Source of the DNA: Nigrospora sphaerica
Lineage: Eukaryota; Ascomycota; Sordariomycetes; Amphisphaeriales; Apiosporaceae
DNA: 64,000 nucleotides
Assembly: GCA_018287875.1 (NCBI GenBank)
Contig: JAGVVL010000017.1
Span: forward strand, 1,612,001 to 1,676,000
Direction: 5' to 3'
In this document: piece after piece, positions 22,159-34,200 of the stretch
How positions within the stretch are numbered: position 1 is the stretch's first letter
Layout: every line of letters starts with the position of its first letter
Translations under genes and position numbers: made by a program
Notes under the pieces: model-generated
The model's input: only the letters and a program-made list of their open reading frames with translations
The model's database searches: none
What the model was told of the DNA's origin: nothing

Positions 22159-23578
22159 CGTGGGCTTATGGACCCGTCGGCCGAACCGGAGAAGGCTAGT
22201 AGTCTCCGGGGTCGCGCGGTGCCCGCTTGCTCGTGTACCGGCGCAGGGACCGTGCGTGTCTAGGGGACAAAAAGCCGACGACGCAGTCTGGGATACGGCA
22301 CGTTTTCTCGTATCGCGTGCAGGTAGGAGAAAGAGAAGGGGTAAAGCGAGGATGGATGCCCCTACAGCCGGTCGTCTTCTCAGCCATCCCTCCCTCGGCC
22401 ACCTGGGGCCTCGTCTATTATACATATGTTGGGGCAGGAGGCCCCCTCACGGTTCGGATCCCGCTTGTTACTTGGCCGTGGGAGACTGCGGCCGGGCCGG
22501 GCCGGGACATCCTCTTTGGGACGATGGAATGGCGCAGAGGAGGGCGGGGTCTCGCTAATCTGGGTCTGTGAGGTGGTTACGCTGCGGGAGGCATACTAAT
22601 TCGCCGGCAGGTATACGAATGCGCACGACGCGTATACCCCGTATCTCGTGAGCTCTCCCTCACTGGTGGCATTAAGTTCCGCCTGAGAAGCGAGGCCTCA
22701 GCATCGAACGTGCAGTGTCGGCACGTGAGCGGAGCCAAGTCCTCCGGCGCCCTGCCTGGCTTGATCCGTAATCGGCATCCACTCCCGGGAACGAGGACCC
22801 GGACCGCCGTTGGAGAGGCTAGAAAAGCACATCAAGAAACCACGGCAGCCACAACGACGGCGGCATCTGCATTGAGTCCACAGCCGCATACACCCGCATA
22901 TACCCACATGCACACGCATCCACACGTCCCCCCTAGCCTTCGTCTAACAAGCTCAGTCGTGCGCAGCCAATCAATTTTTCGTCCGCAACTGGGACAGAGC
23001 AGCCATCTATTAAGCTGTGCGGTGCAATAACGCGTATATAAAATACATAAAAATTTATATCCCGGGAGATATGGTCGTAAGATCGTGAAGGACTCGGCCA
23101 ACTCCACGCCCGCTTGTTCGTGTCCAGCAACCCATGTGTCGAAAAACCCTACACGTCTGAGACGCTGTGCACGGTTGACCAGGTCGGGGTGGGCCCGGGC
23201 TCGCCGTGTACGCATTCCATCGTTGCCGAAATCCCGAACCGCCCCTAGTTCTCCGGTGCGCGAAAGCGAATATCCCGTCTAAAATTATACTTTCGGTTGC
23301 GTGGGCCAGCATGGCCGAGGGCCAAGGCGGGAGGTCTTCTAGGCCGCTGCTGTTTGCGCCGGGGTATCTGTGCCATGTCATGCCGGCGGAGGAGTGTTGC
23401 TCTGCAGGCACGGCAGGAATCTAAAGCAAATACGCCGTATCTGTGAAAACCCGTCCCGGCGTAACCCGCTAGGTCAAGGTGGCAAGCATGGCCTTCATGA
23501 CCTTGGGTGGGGGGCCTGCGAGGGGAGGCGTCAGCCGCTTGTTCGGGAGCAGAAACGGGTAGCGTCGCGCACCTTCTT
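22159..23578. other. 1.4-kb intergenic, no gene seen
   Basis: Contains the promoter of the esterase (minus) and the 3' flank of the DUF8035 gene. A short AT-rich patch with TATATAAAATAC-like sequence lies near 23033-23062. No coding sequence was recognised. Confidence 0.45.
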
Positions 23579-25539
23579 CTACCGCTTCTTTGGGACGCTG
23601 ATGGACATCCTACCTTTCTTGTCCTTCTCGATGCGCGGTCCACGCCGGCCCTCTTCGACCCTCTCGAGCCTCTCCTCGTAGAGCACCAGTTCTCCCGTGC
23701 TCAGGCGCTCCGCCCTCACGAGTTCGCGGCTGGGGCTGTGGCTGTGGCTGTGATGGTGATGGTGGTGGTGGTGTCGCTCGCGCTTGATGAGCTCACGCTC
23801 CGCTTCGAGTCGCGCAATTTCAGCCTTGATGGATCTTTCGTCCCGCCGGCGGTCGGAAGCCAGAACCAGAGGGGCTTCCTCATAGTATTGCGGCCCACCG
23901 TCCACAATCAGCGGCGCCCGAGAAGTAGTCGAGGTCGAATAGCTAAGGTGGCTCCGTACAGGCGAAGTCTCTCGGATCATGGTGGTGTTCACGTACTCAG
24001 CAACCGGGGGCGGCGGCGAGGCGTGGTACACGGTCGGCGGCGGCGCGGCATGGTATACTGGCTGCGGCGGCGGCGGCGGCGGGTTGTGGTATACAGTGGG
24101 AGGTGGCGGCGGCGCCTGGTACACGGCTACCGGTGGCGGTGGAGGCGGCGCCTCCTGAACTGGCGGCGGCGGCGGCGGCGCGTATACCGTAGGGGGCGCG
24201 GGAGGCGGAGGGGCGGCCACCACCACAGGGGCCGGGGCCGGGGCCGGGGCCGGGGCCGGAGCAGGTGCAGGAGCAGGAGCGACAACCGGCGCAGGAGCAG
24301 GAGGAGGAGCAGGAACAGGCGGAGGCGGCAATGCGAAGACCTCTCGCACCTCCCGCTCCTCGACCAGGGTGCCAGCTTCGGAGCGGGCGGCCACCACCTC
24401 AAGCTCGGCTCTCTTGTAATCCTCGCTGAGCTTGAGGAGGTCATCGATGTTCTCTTGGCCCAGAGCCACCTGGACAATGATGGTGTTTCCCTTGGTCAAG
24501 TTAGCAATTCATTCAAACCACAACCCCGTAGGGATGCACCCACCTCCTCATCGAAGGGATAACCCAGGTCTATCAGCGCTCTCTTGGACACCAGGCGGCT
24601 AGGAATCCTGGTCTTGCCCTTTTTGGGGTACTCGCTCTTGACGGTGATCGTGGTTCCGCCACTGCTGCTTGAGCTGGAGGTGGAAGAGGTCCGGGAGCTG
24701 CTTCGGGCGCTGCTGTGATGGGTGTGTGCCTTGCTGGTCGCACGACTGGTCCGGGATGCCCGGGAGGCCCGGGAAGAGCTGCGGTCTTTGCGCCGTCGGG
24801 TCTTTATGACCTCTCGCTCGTGGACCCGCTCAGGATATCCGCGGAAGTCGTCATCGCCAAAGCGATCAGGATCCGACACCTTGATCTCGTCATACTCGCG
24901 CTCGGCGTACATCCTCGGGGGCGGCAGCGCTCTAGACCGCGGCAGCGGGACAGGTGCATACGGGTCTGGGCGGGGGTCGGGGCGGTAATCACCACGCCGA
25001 GCCGGGGGGCCGTACTCTTCTCTCTCGAAGTCTCTTTCAAAGAAGCGCGGCGCGGGTCGACGGTCGAACGTGTCAAGGGACGATTGACGACGCAGCATGG
25101 TGGGTCTCCGCGGCGGCGAGGCGTTGCGGTACTCGCGTTCCTTCTCGAAGAAAACACTGCGGTCCATCTCCGGAGGTGAATGCCGTCGGTACCGGGGCTC
25201 GTCATCATAGTAACGCCTGTCCCGTACCACATGGTCTTCCTCCCACGGGCGAGGGACACGGCGCTCTCGCTCACGCTCATAGCGTTCATCGAGCGAGACG
25301 TCGCGAGGGCGGCCCGCGACAGAGGAACCCGGGGGGCCAGGAGGCCCGGGGGGTCCGCGAGGGGGGTACCGATCACGCTCGTCAAAGCGGTCCCGGTCGT
25401 CAAACCTGCCGTCAAACCTGTCGTCGAACCTCGGGTCGTCAAACCTGTCGCGCTCCCGCTCATAGGAGAGACGGTCCCGGTCCCACCTATCACCACCACT
25501 GCGGATGGGCAAATCGGTGGCCGACGATCTGTAGGCCAT
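23579..25539 (-). CDS. DUF8035 domain protein with Arg/Asp-rich and Pro-rich regions
   Basis: Two exons on the minus strand, 25539-24544 and 24490-23579, joined in phase 0 across a 53-nt intron, give 635 aa. Residues 1-230 are charged repeats (DRFDDPRFDDRFDGRFDDRD, RERERR, PPRGPPGPPGPPG). A Ser-rich block (SSSRASRASRTSRATSK) follows. The conserved core KTRIPSRLVSKRALIDLGYP, then FDEEGNTIIVQVALGQENID, is the domain of unknown function DUF8035 found in Pezizomycotina. After it comes a long Pro tract with PAPAPA and VYxAPPPP repeats, then an acidic/basic helical part (IKAEIARLEAERELIKRER), a run of eight His and a basic end. No signal peptide or membrane helix. Probably a scaffold-like, largely disordered protein; the role is unknown. 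The start is the first ATG, and the reverse strand is also open because of the codon bias. Confidence 0.88.
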
Positions 25540-28502
25540 GGCTTCGGGAGCAGGTAGTTAGGAGACAACTGCCACAAGCTGCGAATGGGTGCAAGGGCCG
25601 GTATTAGGGACGATGGAAAACAAGTGCCGAAAGAGGGCACTTCCGGCAGGCGGGCGGTGAAGAGAAACGAGGAGAAGGATCGTTCGGGCCTGATGACGAC
25701 AGGAGGGGCGCTTCCAGGTTCTGGCGCCGGCAGCCAAAAGAAACAGGCGGGTGTGTGAGTGGTCGCACGTTATGCAAGCTATGCAATGCGCACCCCCGCA
25801 GACGAGCGAGGGCCGGCTCTCGTTGGTGTGCGGCTAGGTGGAATTTCCCGGTTCTGGCTCACCCCGCGGTGGTCGCGTATGACCTCGATGGTCTCAGCTG
25901 GTCGGCAGCACGCGCGTGGTTTTCTTCCTGGTTTTTTTTTTCGTCCCCGTTTAGTCTGTTCGTCTGTTTGTCTGTTTGTCCGTCACTTGCTGCTGATGCC
26001 GTTGCCGTCGCTTGCCCTTGGCTCGGTGGTCGGGGACCAAGAACACAGACCGGGCGTGCTGGATGGATATCAGCCGAGCTGAGGCTGGCCCTGAGGGGAA
26101 AACGTCGGACGGCTTTAAAACGACGTTGGGTCCCGTTTTGAGAGTCGCTGCTGGTGCTGGGAAGGCAAGAGGTTGGCAGGCGGGCAGGTTGCTAATCTTT
26201 TTGTACTCCCATAACTGGAGAGAGGAAGAGACAGAGACCAAGTGGAGGAAAAGCCTGCTTTTGGGGCCCGTGAGGGCGAGGACTAGCCAGGACAGGGTCT
26301 CGTCGCTAACGCCTGTTGGTGTTGGTTGGAGTTGAAGAGAGCGCCCGGTAGCTCACGTTATGGGGGGTAGGTACTTCCATCCTTCCCGGGACCCCCCATC
26401 CATCCACCCCCGCCGGTGGGTTCTCACCCTCTCCGTACCGACCCTTTACGATGCATCTGCCTCTTTCTAGACCACCAGGTGCACGTTCGAGTCCCATGCG
26501 ACTGGGCCGCGTAGACCCTGATGCAGGCCCGGCGTCCGCGGGCCAGAACTGTCGATGCAGCCTACGTGGAAAAAGGGTCGCCGGCTCAGGGGTACCGGCT
26601 TGACGAATCGACGCTCGTCAGTGGCCCTTTACGTTGGCGAAAATGTGGTGATGGATGGAGCAATGGACAGATAGGCGGGAACTTTGCTGGCCGTATGGAG
26701 CATCCAACAAGCTGTATGCGTACCGCAACCAAAGTATGCGAGTCCACCCGGGCCCCCCGGTGCGACAACACGAATGCTCAGGGGGTGGGAGGATAGAGGG
26801 GGAGAGAGAGGTACCGCGCTAGCACCGCCCTACCTAACAGCATCATATCCGGTTCAAAACCCAGATGACCCTGGATGGGCGAATGGGCATACGTGCAGAC
26901 AGATGTTGGGCAGACATCCATGTGTGTCCATCCCATCTGCGACACCGGGATGGGCATGCCAGGCTCGCAACGGCGACCCGTTCTTTCCCCTTCCAGCTGT
27001 CACGGCGACGGTTTCCCCAGGCAGACGGTGGCCCGTTTCCTGGCCGAGCAACTAGAAACCTTGTACCTCTGGCTGGGTCGGTGGATGGACGAGGGTTTGG
27101 TGACTCGCCAGCATGACCTTGCGAGCAGCAAAGGACCTCCGATACGCGAGATCTACCGCGGTATCGAGATTCCGACCGGCGGTCTCTGTGCGGTAACAGA
27201 AACCGCCGTGGCCATGTTGGGGCGGGACGCACCCGTGGTCTCTCTCTACTCGTCTTCCCTCCACTCCGCCTCTCTTGCGCCTATGCCGGCGTTTTGTGCC
27301 ACTGCCATCCACCTCGAAAGAGCCAAGAGCCCCCCCGGGCTCTCGCAGCCATGGCGCACGATGACGTAGTGCTACATCGTTTTTCAGGCCTAACGGCATC
27401 CATCAGGGAGCCCCCCAGGCGTCTTATGGCTGCGTGAGCGTCCCACTTTGACACCATTGCGGGCTAGCGGGCAACAGGCGAGCGCCAAGAAGCGTCCAAA
27501 TCCATCCATCTCCCACGCCATCTCCCGTACCGTCGCGGGCGAGACGGGCACCACTAAGGACCGGCGCCGTCATCGAAAAAGCCAATTTGCGCGCCACTGA
27601 CCTATGCCGCATACACCATGACCTTCGCCCGTGGCCGACAGCGCGGGTTTGCTGACCGGCTCTCCCCTCGTCGATACGATACGACCATCGATCCGTCATA
27701 ACGAAGGGAGGACTCTCCGATGTCCAAGACGGGGGTTTGGGCCGTCGGTAGCCCAACCTGCACAGGGGCTCCCGGCTTTGCTGGGGTTCTGCTCGCTTCG
27801 GTCCGCCGTCCTATTGATCCAGCATCGAGCGGCCCCGTAAGGCTAGCAGTCGACCTCCCCTGTCGCCTCTTTCGTGCCCAATCCAAGGCCCTGTGTGTCT
27901 GGATCGCGACTATGCAGGAGGTGGCAAGGTAGGCAATAGTCAATCCCTTCCCGGGCCCCATAGGCGGCACCGCAACTGACTCTTGCTGGTCGTACCACCT
28001 TGTTCTAGGCTCTGCCTCGGCCTGTCGCACCGCCAGCTGTCGTTGGTATACAGTAGAGCTGCGTTGCGACGTTCCTGTCAACCCTCTCGGCACCATGGCC
28101 GATCTGCCGCCGCCCTCGCTGCTCCTGCATTGACTTTACTCGTATGCCTACGGTAAAGACTAAAGGCAACGGACGCCCTTCGACCCTCGGTCCCAGCCGT
28201 TCAGGACAGGCGCCGTAGCTTTAGATGGCGGCGAATTAAGCACTCGGTCAACATGTGGCATGAACCCAAAGCCATAGATTTTCAACATCATCCCATGCAG
28301 CCGTGCAAAGTCAAACTGGTCACTTGACTAAATCTTTAGGCTTGTCTATGCTACTAGCATAATTCGTACTGGGTAGGGAACATAGGTATCCTTATGTGCA
28401 TTGTGCGTGAAGCTTACAGCATTCCACCCCTCTCAGAGGGCTTTTGGAACGCCGTGCGAACTCGGCCAGCTCGCGAGAGGCGTCGTCGCAAATTAGGGAA
28501 CA
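25540..28502. other. 3-kb intergenic, no gene seen
   Basis: Between the 5' end of the DUF8035 gene and the 3' end of the alpha/beta hydrolase, both minus strand. A pyrimidine-rich patch with a T run and CTGTTTGT repeats lies at 25925-25982, probably in the DUF8035 promoter or 5' UTR. Open frames are short and overlapping, and I recognise none. No RNA gene was found. Confidence 0.45.
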
Positions 28503-29717
28503 CTAAGCGGACGTTGCGTCCAAGTCTTTCCAGACCGACTGGCGGAGCCAGTGAGCCACTGCCTGCTGATACGCTTTCGTCTTCAGCTGCGCGTCGTGAT
28601 GGGCCTCTTTGCTACTATGCACGCGGGCCGGAAAAAGATCGAAGCCATGGATCTGGTCCGGGACTAGTAACCAACGGACTTCGGTCCCGTCGTCGTCGAT
28701 ATGCTCAAATGCAAACCGCTCGTCGTCGGTAATTAGAACCCCGGGCGTGGCGGCCGGCTTTTCCTGGCCAGGCTTGTCGTCGGCAGAGGGCACGGGCCGA
28801 TGGGCGAGCTTGCAGGCCATCCGCCAGGCCTCGTGAGCCAGCTGATCAAGCTCAGCAGCCACGATGAAGATTTTCCGAGGCAGATTCTCACGGGGCGCGA
28901 AGATGGGGGACAAATAGGGATCTTGGAGTGGGTGGCCGTATGGGATGTAGGACCACTTAAAGTAGGGCGACAGTCCAGTCAGATAGTCCGTCGCGGCACT
29001 ACGCAACCCCGGGCCGAGTTCTGGCTTGTAGTATCGCCTCCGTTCCTTGGTGCCGAGCGGGACAGTCTGATCTACAGAGGGGTACACGGGGAAAAGGGCC
29101 GACGGCTTGACCTGCTCGCGGATCGAGGGCAGCTGCGCCACGACCAAGGTGAGGTTGCCGCCAGCCGAAAAGCCACCGATGGCGATGCGTTTCTTGTCGA
29201 TGGGGAGACTCGCGTCGTTGTACGCGGCCAGCAGAAGGGCTTCCAAGTCGTGAATAGCCGTGGGGTAGGGGTGAGCGGGCGCCTTGCGATAGTTGAGAGC
29301 AATGACCATGAAGTTATTGGCGTCAGCGAAGGCGCGATCCCACGACAGAGTGTCCTTGGGAGAGCCGACGCAAAACCCCCCGCCGTGGATGGTGAAGATG
29401 CATGGCAAGTTCGCGGGCGACGTCTCGTCCCAGCCACTAGGGAAGAATATGCTACCGTCTTATCAGTCGCGTGTTGTGGCAATGCCTAGATAGCCAGCGG
29501 TGTCAACTTACTTGATTGGGAGAGATGGGCGGCAATCGTATTTCTTCACAAGGGTCGGCTCGGGTCCATCGGGCACCGGGAAGACGCTCCGGTACTGGCC
29601 TTCCACCCATTGCACCGGGGCAATAACACTCTGGATGGTCCGGATGACAAGGCCGTTGCAGAACGCCCTGAAGAATGAGGGCGTTGGTTGGGTGTCGATG
29701 GCCTGCGGCTCTGCCAT
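28503..29717 (-). CDS. Alpha/beta hydrolase, hormone-sensitive-lipase type
   Basis: Two exons on the minus strand, 29717-29512 and 29451-28503, give 384 aa. The 60-nt intron (GTAAGT to ACGGTAG) joins LPI to NIFFPSGWD. Exon 2 holds the HGGGF oxyanion-hole motif (CIFTIHGGGFCVGSP), then GFSAGGNL with the nucleophile Ser in a GxSxG elbow, an Asp candidate in IVAAELDQLAHE, and DQIHGFDLFP with the likely catalytic His. This is the HSL (alpha/beta hydrolase fold 3) family of carboxyl-ester hydrolases. No signal peptide, so probably intracellular. The N-terminus is uncertain: MAEPQAIDTQPTP is the only ATG in the open part of exon 1. It is transcribed away from the ABC transporter, about 1.5 kb off. 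Substrate unknown. Confidence 0.87.
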
Positions 29718-31213
29718 TATGCGTGACAGGCAGTACAGCTCACTCTTGTACAGCAAGCGGCCCACTAGCGTCAACGGCTGCGGCTTATGGCTGGATCGTC
29801 GGGTCAAACGGGCGACGGCTCCCTAGAGGAAAAGATGGTGGCCTGCCTAGGTAAGGAATGAAGACGCGCGGGAGTAGGGTTTGGTAAGGAATGTAATATA
29901 TAGACCGTGATGGGAGGTGAAGAACGCCAAAGTGACCAAGCGAGTTGGGGATAAAGGGTTTCGGGAACAGAAGTTGCCCCATCAATTTGCACAACTTCTT
30001 GTCTTGACGTGCGTACTTGCACCCTAGTTGCATCCTAGTTGCATCTTTACTTCCAATGCGACTTGCGTACTTGCACCCTGGTCGCATCCCAACTTCCAAT
30101 GCGACTTGCGTACTTGCACCCTGGTCGCATCCCAACTTCCAATGCGACTTGCGTACTGAAGGTCGTCGCGTCGCTGCTTCCTCGGGCCAGGTAGTTTCGG
30201 AGGTGCAGCCGCCGCGTCCCCAACGAGACCATGTGCACACGACTGCCCGTCCATCTGCGCACATGGTTGCAAACCGATCTGCCATGTTCGTGCCTCCCCC
30301 AACACCTTGAGCTGTTCACGGCCCGAGGCCTCACAATAAGGCGTGTGTGACTATGACCATCATCAAAACGTCGTCACGTCGGATCCTGAGACACGTGCCA
30401 GGAGCCACGAGTCGCCACGAAAACAACGAACCTCTTGTCAGATCGACTGCTGCTGGGGTCCATCAGCACTTTATCTAATCGCATCCGACCCAAGAGCTTG
30501 GTTAGGCGGGGGGCATTCCGATTACGCCGAGTGCCGTTGCGCCGGAAACCAAGCCGACCTAAAGCCAATCCGACAGGACTTGTTACTCCGTGCAGTGTCT
30601 AATACAAGTTTCTTATCTATCGCGTACTTCATTTCAGCAAGGGTAGGGACTCGAGAGCTGTCAGCTCGGCCTAGCATTGCGCCGCCCGCATATCTCACGA
30701 TGGTATGCATTCGAGTAGTTCCAGGAGACGGGCGAATCATTGTTGCTGGATTGAGCCTCATGGCTAATGGCTCGACACGTCAACCCAGCCTCTAGACTGC
30801 CAAGTCCAAGTCTGCATACGTAAGAACATACCCTACAGGATGCGGGCGCGCGTCCCCGTTGTCACTGCTGGAGCGTCACGCCCAGCAATAGGCAGCATAC
30901 ATGCAACGTCCTGCGTGGCCCGCGTGCTTATCCAGCTTACGCAGCAGCGCACACCGCATACGAAGTCTTCACCACTCATTGACCCCATGTCTAATCATCA
31001 CTAGTCCGAAAATGTCGATATTCCGATGTCACTTGCATACAACAAGTCCGAATCCGAGCCTCCACATGGCTAGGCGTGGTCATGATGGGATCCCATATCC
31101 AACACCAACCTCTTGCTGTCTGGAAGTCACATATATGGGGAGTTGCCAGCCCTCTTAGAGATCGGCTGTCGATTCTAGCGACCCGATAGTTTCCACCATC
31201 ACTGCCATCAGCC
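29718..31213. other. Divergent intergenic region of the hydrolase and ABC transporter genes
   Basis: 1.5 kb holding both promoters. It contains the 43-bp tandem repeat listed separately. No coding sequence was recognised. Confidence 0.5.
30008..30157. repeat. Minisatellite, 43-bp unit, about 3.5 copies
   Basis: The word ACTTCCAATGCGACTTGCGT recurs at 30049, 30092 and 30135, exactly 43 bp apart. The last two full units are identical over the whole period, and the leftmost partial copy (from about 30008) is diverged. It lies in the divergent promoter region of the hydrolase and ABC transporter genes. Confidence 0.9.
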
Positions 31214-34200
31214 ATGCGGTTCTCAACATGCACCCAGGACGATTCCCTGGGTCCGACCGTCTCGGGCTGCCGTGATGATTTCGACTTCACCGTCAAATTT
31301 GAGATGCTGGTTTTCTCGATAGTACCCTCGTCGCTTTTCATCCTACTGGGCATATGGCGAACCTTCACCTTGGTGCGAAAGCCGGCCGTGGTGGATGGAG
31401 CCATGTTACAACTTATCAAGTTGGTACGCGTCTCCATCGTCCCCTCAGCGAAGCAGGGCTGACCGTACTGACTCTGCAAGGGAACTATCATGGCATACAT
31501 TGGACTACACATGGCTATTCTCATTCTGGTTGGCATCCGGTCATTCGACGTCACCGGGACCAGCATTGCATCGACTGTGCTCCAGTTCCTGGCTGCGGTA
31601 TGCATGGTTCCGTTGTCCTTCTTGGACCATAGCAGGTCGCCGCGACCGTCTATTCTCATGAGCATATACTTGCTCCTGACCCTCTTGTTCGACATCACCC
31701 AGTCCCGCACTTTCTGGCTTGCCTCGGGCACGAGACCCGAGCTGACCTACACAACTATCTTCACAGCCTCTGTGGCGTTGAAAGTCGTCATTCTCTTGCT
31801 CGAGGCCCAGCGCAAAACTCGATTCGTGAAATGGGACTCCAAGGAGCACAGCCCAGAGGAGACCTCGGGCATCTACAGCCTCGGTGCTTATCTCTGGCTG
31901 AATAAGCTCTTCAGCCATGGGTATTCACGAATCCTAGAAATGGACGACCTTTACCCACTGGATTTCTCGATGCGTGGAAAAGTCTTAAACGAGCAGTTCT
32001 CGAAACATGCCGACTTGACACGCATGAAAGGCCGTACTGCTGGGTTGCTGAGGATCCTGTCTCGGACCCTGGCCGTGCCCCTGCTGCTCCCCGTCATGCC
32101 CAGACTGGCACTTATGGGATTCATGTTCTGTCAGCCACTTTTCATTGAGAGCCTCCTGACGCACCTCGCCATGCCCGAGGCGGAGAACTCTACCAACATC
32201 AGCTACGGCTATATTGGTGCCGCGTTTCTTATATACAGGTAAGCACTTGCGTCCCTATGATAACAGCGATTGCCCGCCGGTGTGGATACGGACTGACTCC
32301 CTACCCCTCGCAGCGGTATAGCCGTCTCGACAGCTCTATATTGGTACCTCCAGCAGCGCATGCTGTTAAAGCTGAGGGGCATACTGATAGGAGCCATATA
32401 CAAAAAGGCCACCGATGCCCGGCTTGGGTCCACCGATCCTGGCTCTTCCCTTACCCTCATGAGCACCGATATTGAACGTATGAACTACGGTTTCCGCGCC
32501 ATCCACGATATCTGGGCTGCCTTCTTCGAAGTCGGCATCGCTGCCTACTTACTATACAACCAGCTGGGATTGGTGTTTCTGGTGCCCATTGTCGTCATCA
32601 TCTTGTGCGGCCTGGGTTTATCCAGCCTGGTAAGCTTCACAGCAGCAGCAGCGAAGGCGTGGATGGCTTCGGTCCAGCGCCGCGTGAGCCTAACCTCGAC
32701 TGCCATAGCCGAGATGAAGAGCCTCAAGCTATCCGGTTTGACAGAGCCCATACAGGATGCGATTCAAGACCTGAGAGTTGCGGAGCTCGCCAGTGGAGCC
32801 CGATCGCGAAAGCTCATGATCAATGCGGCAGTTTTTGCCTTCGTTCCACTCCTTTTCTCGCCTTTCATTACCTTTTCCATTGCGCAGGGCAGCCTGGATC
32901 CTGCTAGGATGTTCACCTCGTACTCCTACTTGCTCCTGGTAACAAACCCTCTGATAAACATCTTCCAGTCAATCCCCGCTCTGATGTAAGGATTTTGCAT
33001 TCACCACGCGATCGATAACTGCTAATCTTCATGATGCAGTGCGGCCCTGACTTGCCTTGGTCGTATCCAGAAATTCCTGGAGGCCGATGACCGTCAAGAC
33101 TTCCGCAGTATCCCTGGTGGCAACCGAGCCGGTGAAGCTGATCCCGAAAAGGCAGGACTGAGTCCCCGCGAACAAGATCCGGTTCCTGCCGCACCTGCTA
33201 TCATTTTAAGCGGGGGGACTTTCGGCTGGGGGTCCGACAAACAAGTCCTTCAAGATGTCAGTGTGAAGATTGCAAAATCTGTGCTCACCGTCATCTGTGG
33301 GCCAGTGGGCTCCGGAAAGACATCGCTCTGCAAGGCGCTGCTTGGCGAAATACCCTCACATTCAGGAACCGTAACCCTCAATACCGCTTTTCGGCGCGTC
33401 GGGTACTGCGACCAAGTCCCATTCCTGTCCAACGGCACCATCAAAGACAATATCATCGGTTTTACCCCTTTCGACGAAGAACGATACCAAAGCGTCATTT
33501 CCGCAGCTATGCTCGAGGCCGACCTGGACCTCCTCCCGTCGGGGGACATGACCAATGTGGGAAGCAACGGCATTACGCTTTCTGGTGGCCAAAAGCAGCG
33601 TGTCGCCCTAGCGCGAGCTCTCTATCTGCATACGGATCTTCTCATTCTAGACGACATCTTTTCCGGCCTCGACAAGGATACCGAGGCTCAGGTTTTCCGT
33701 CGTGTCTTCGGCCCCGATGGATTATTGCGACGCCGGAACGCCACCGCCATCTTGTGTACGCACTCGATCAAGTATCTTCCCAGCGCCGACTTCATTGTTG
33801 CTCTTGGAGAGAGCGGTGTGGTCATGGAGCAAGGCACATATGCTCAGTTGATGGCCAAGAAGGGTTATGTGCAGGGCCTCAATATCAACTCGGTCAGCAG
33901 CGACAGCTCTTCCGTGGGGTCCGTTGACTCCAGGGGATCGTCAGAAGGAAACACCGCCAAGAATTCGAGGAGGCGATCCGCTGAACCGGCCCCGCCAAAA
34001 CCATCTGCTTCCTCTGCGGTCTCAGGCCCTGGGAAAGAGCGACAGTTGGGAGACGGCACTGTGTACGTGCACTACCTGAAAAGCATCGGTGGCTGGATAG
34101 CCGGGTTGAGTCTTCTCGCTGCTATCGTCTATGGGTTCCTGTCGTCGTTCGGCAATGTGTGGCTGAGTTACTGGGCGGCGGCCTCGGTCGAGAACTTCCC

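Noticed and set aside
23507..24562. Plus-strand open frame of 351 codons over the DUF8035 gene
   Set aside because: Arg/Gly repeats are the antisense reading of the Pro and His tracts; no independent signal.
26478..26500. tRNA-like T-loop (GTTCGAGTCCC)
   Set aside because: The flanking bases do not form a T-stem and no acceptor or anticodon arm can be drawn.
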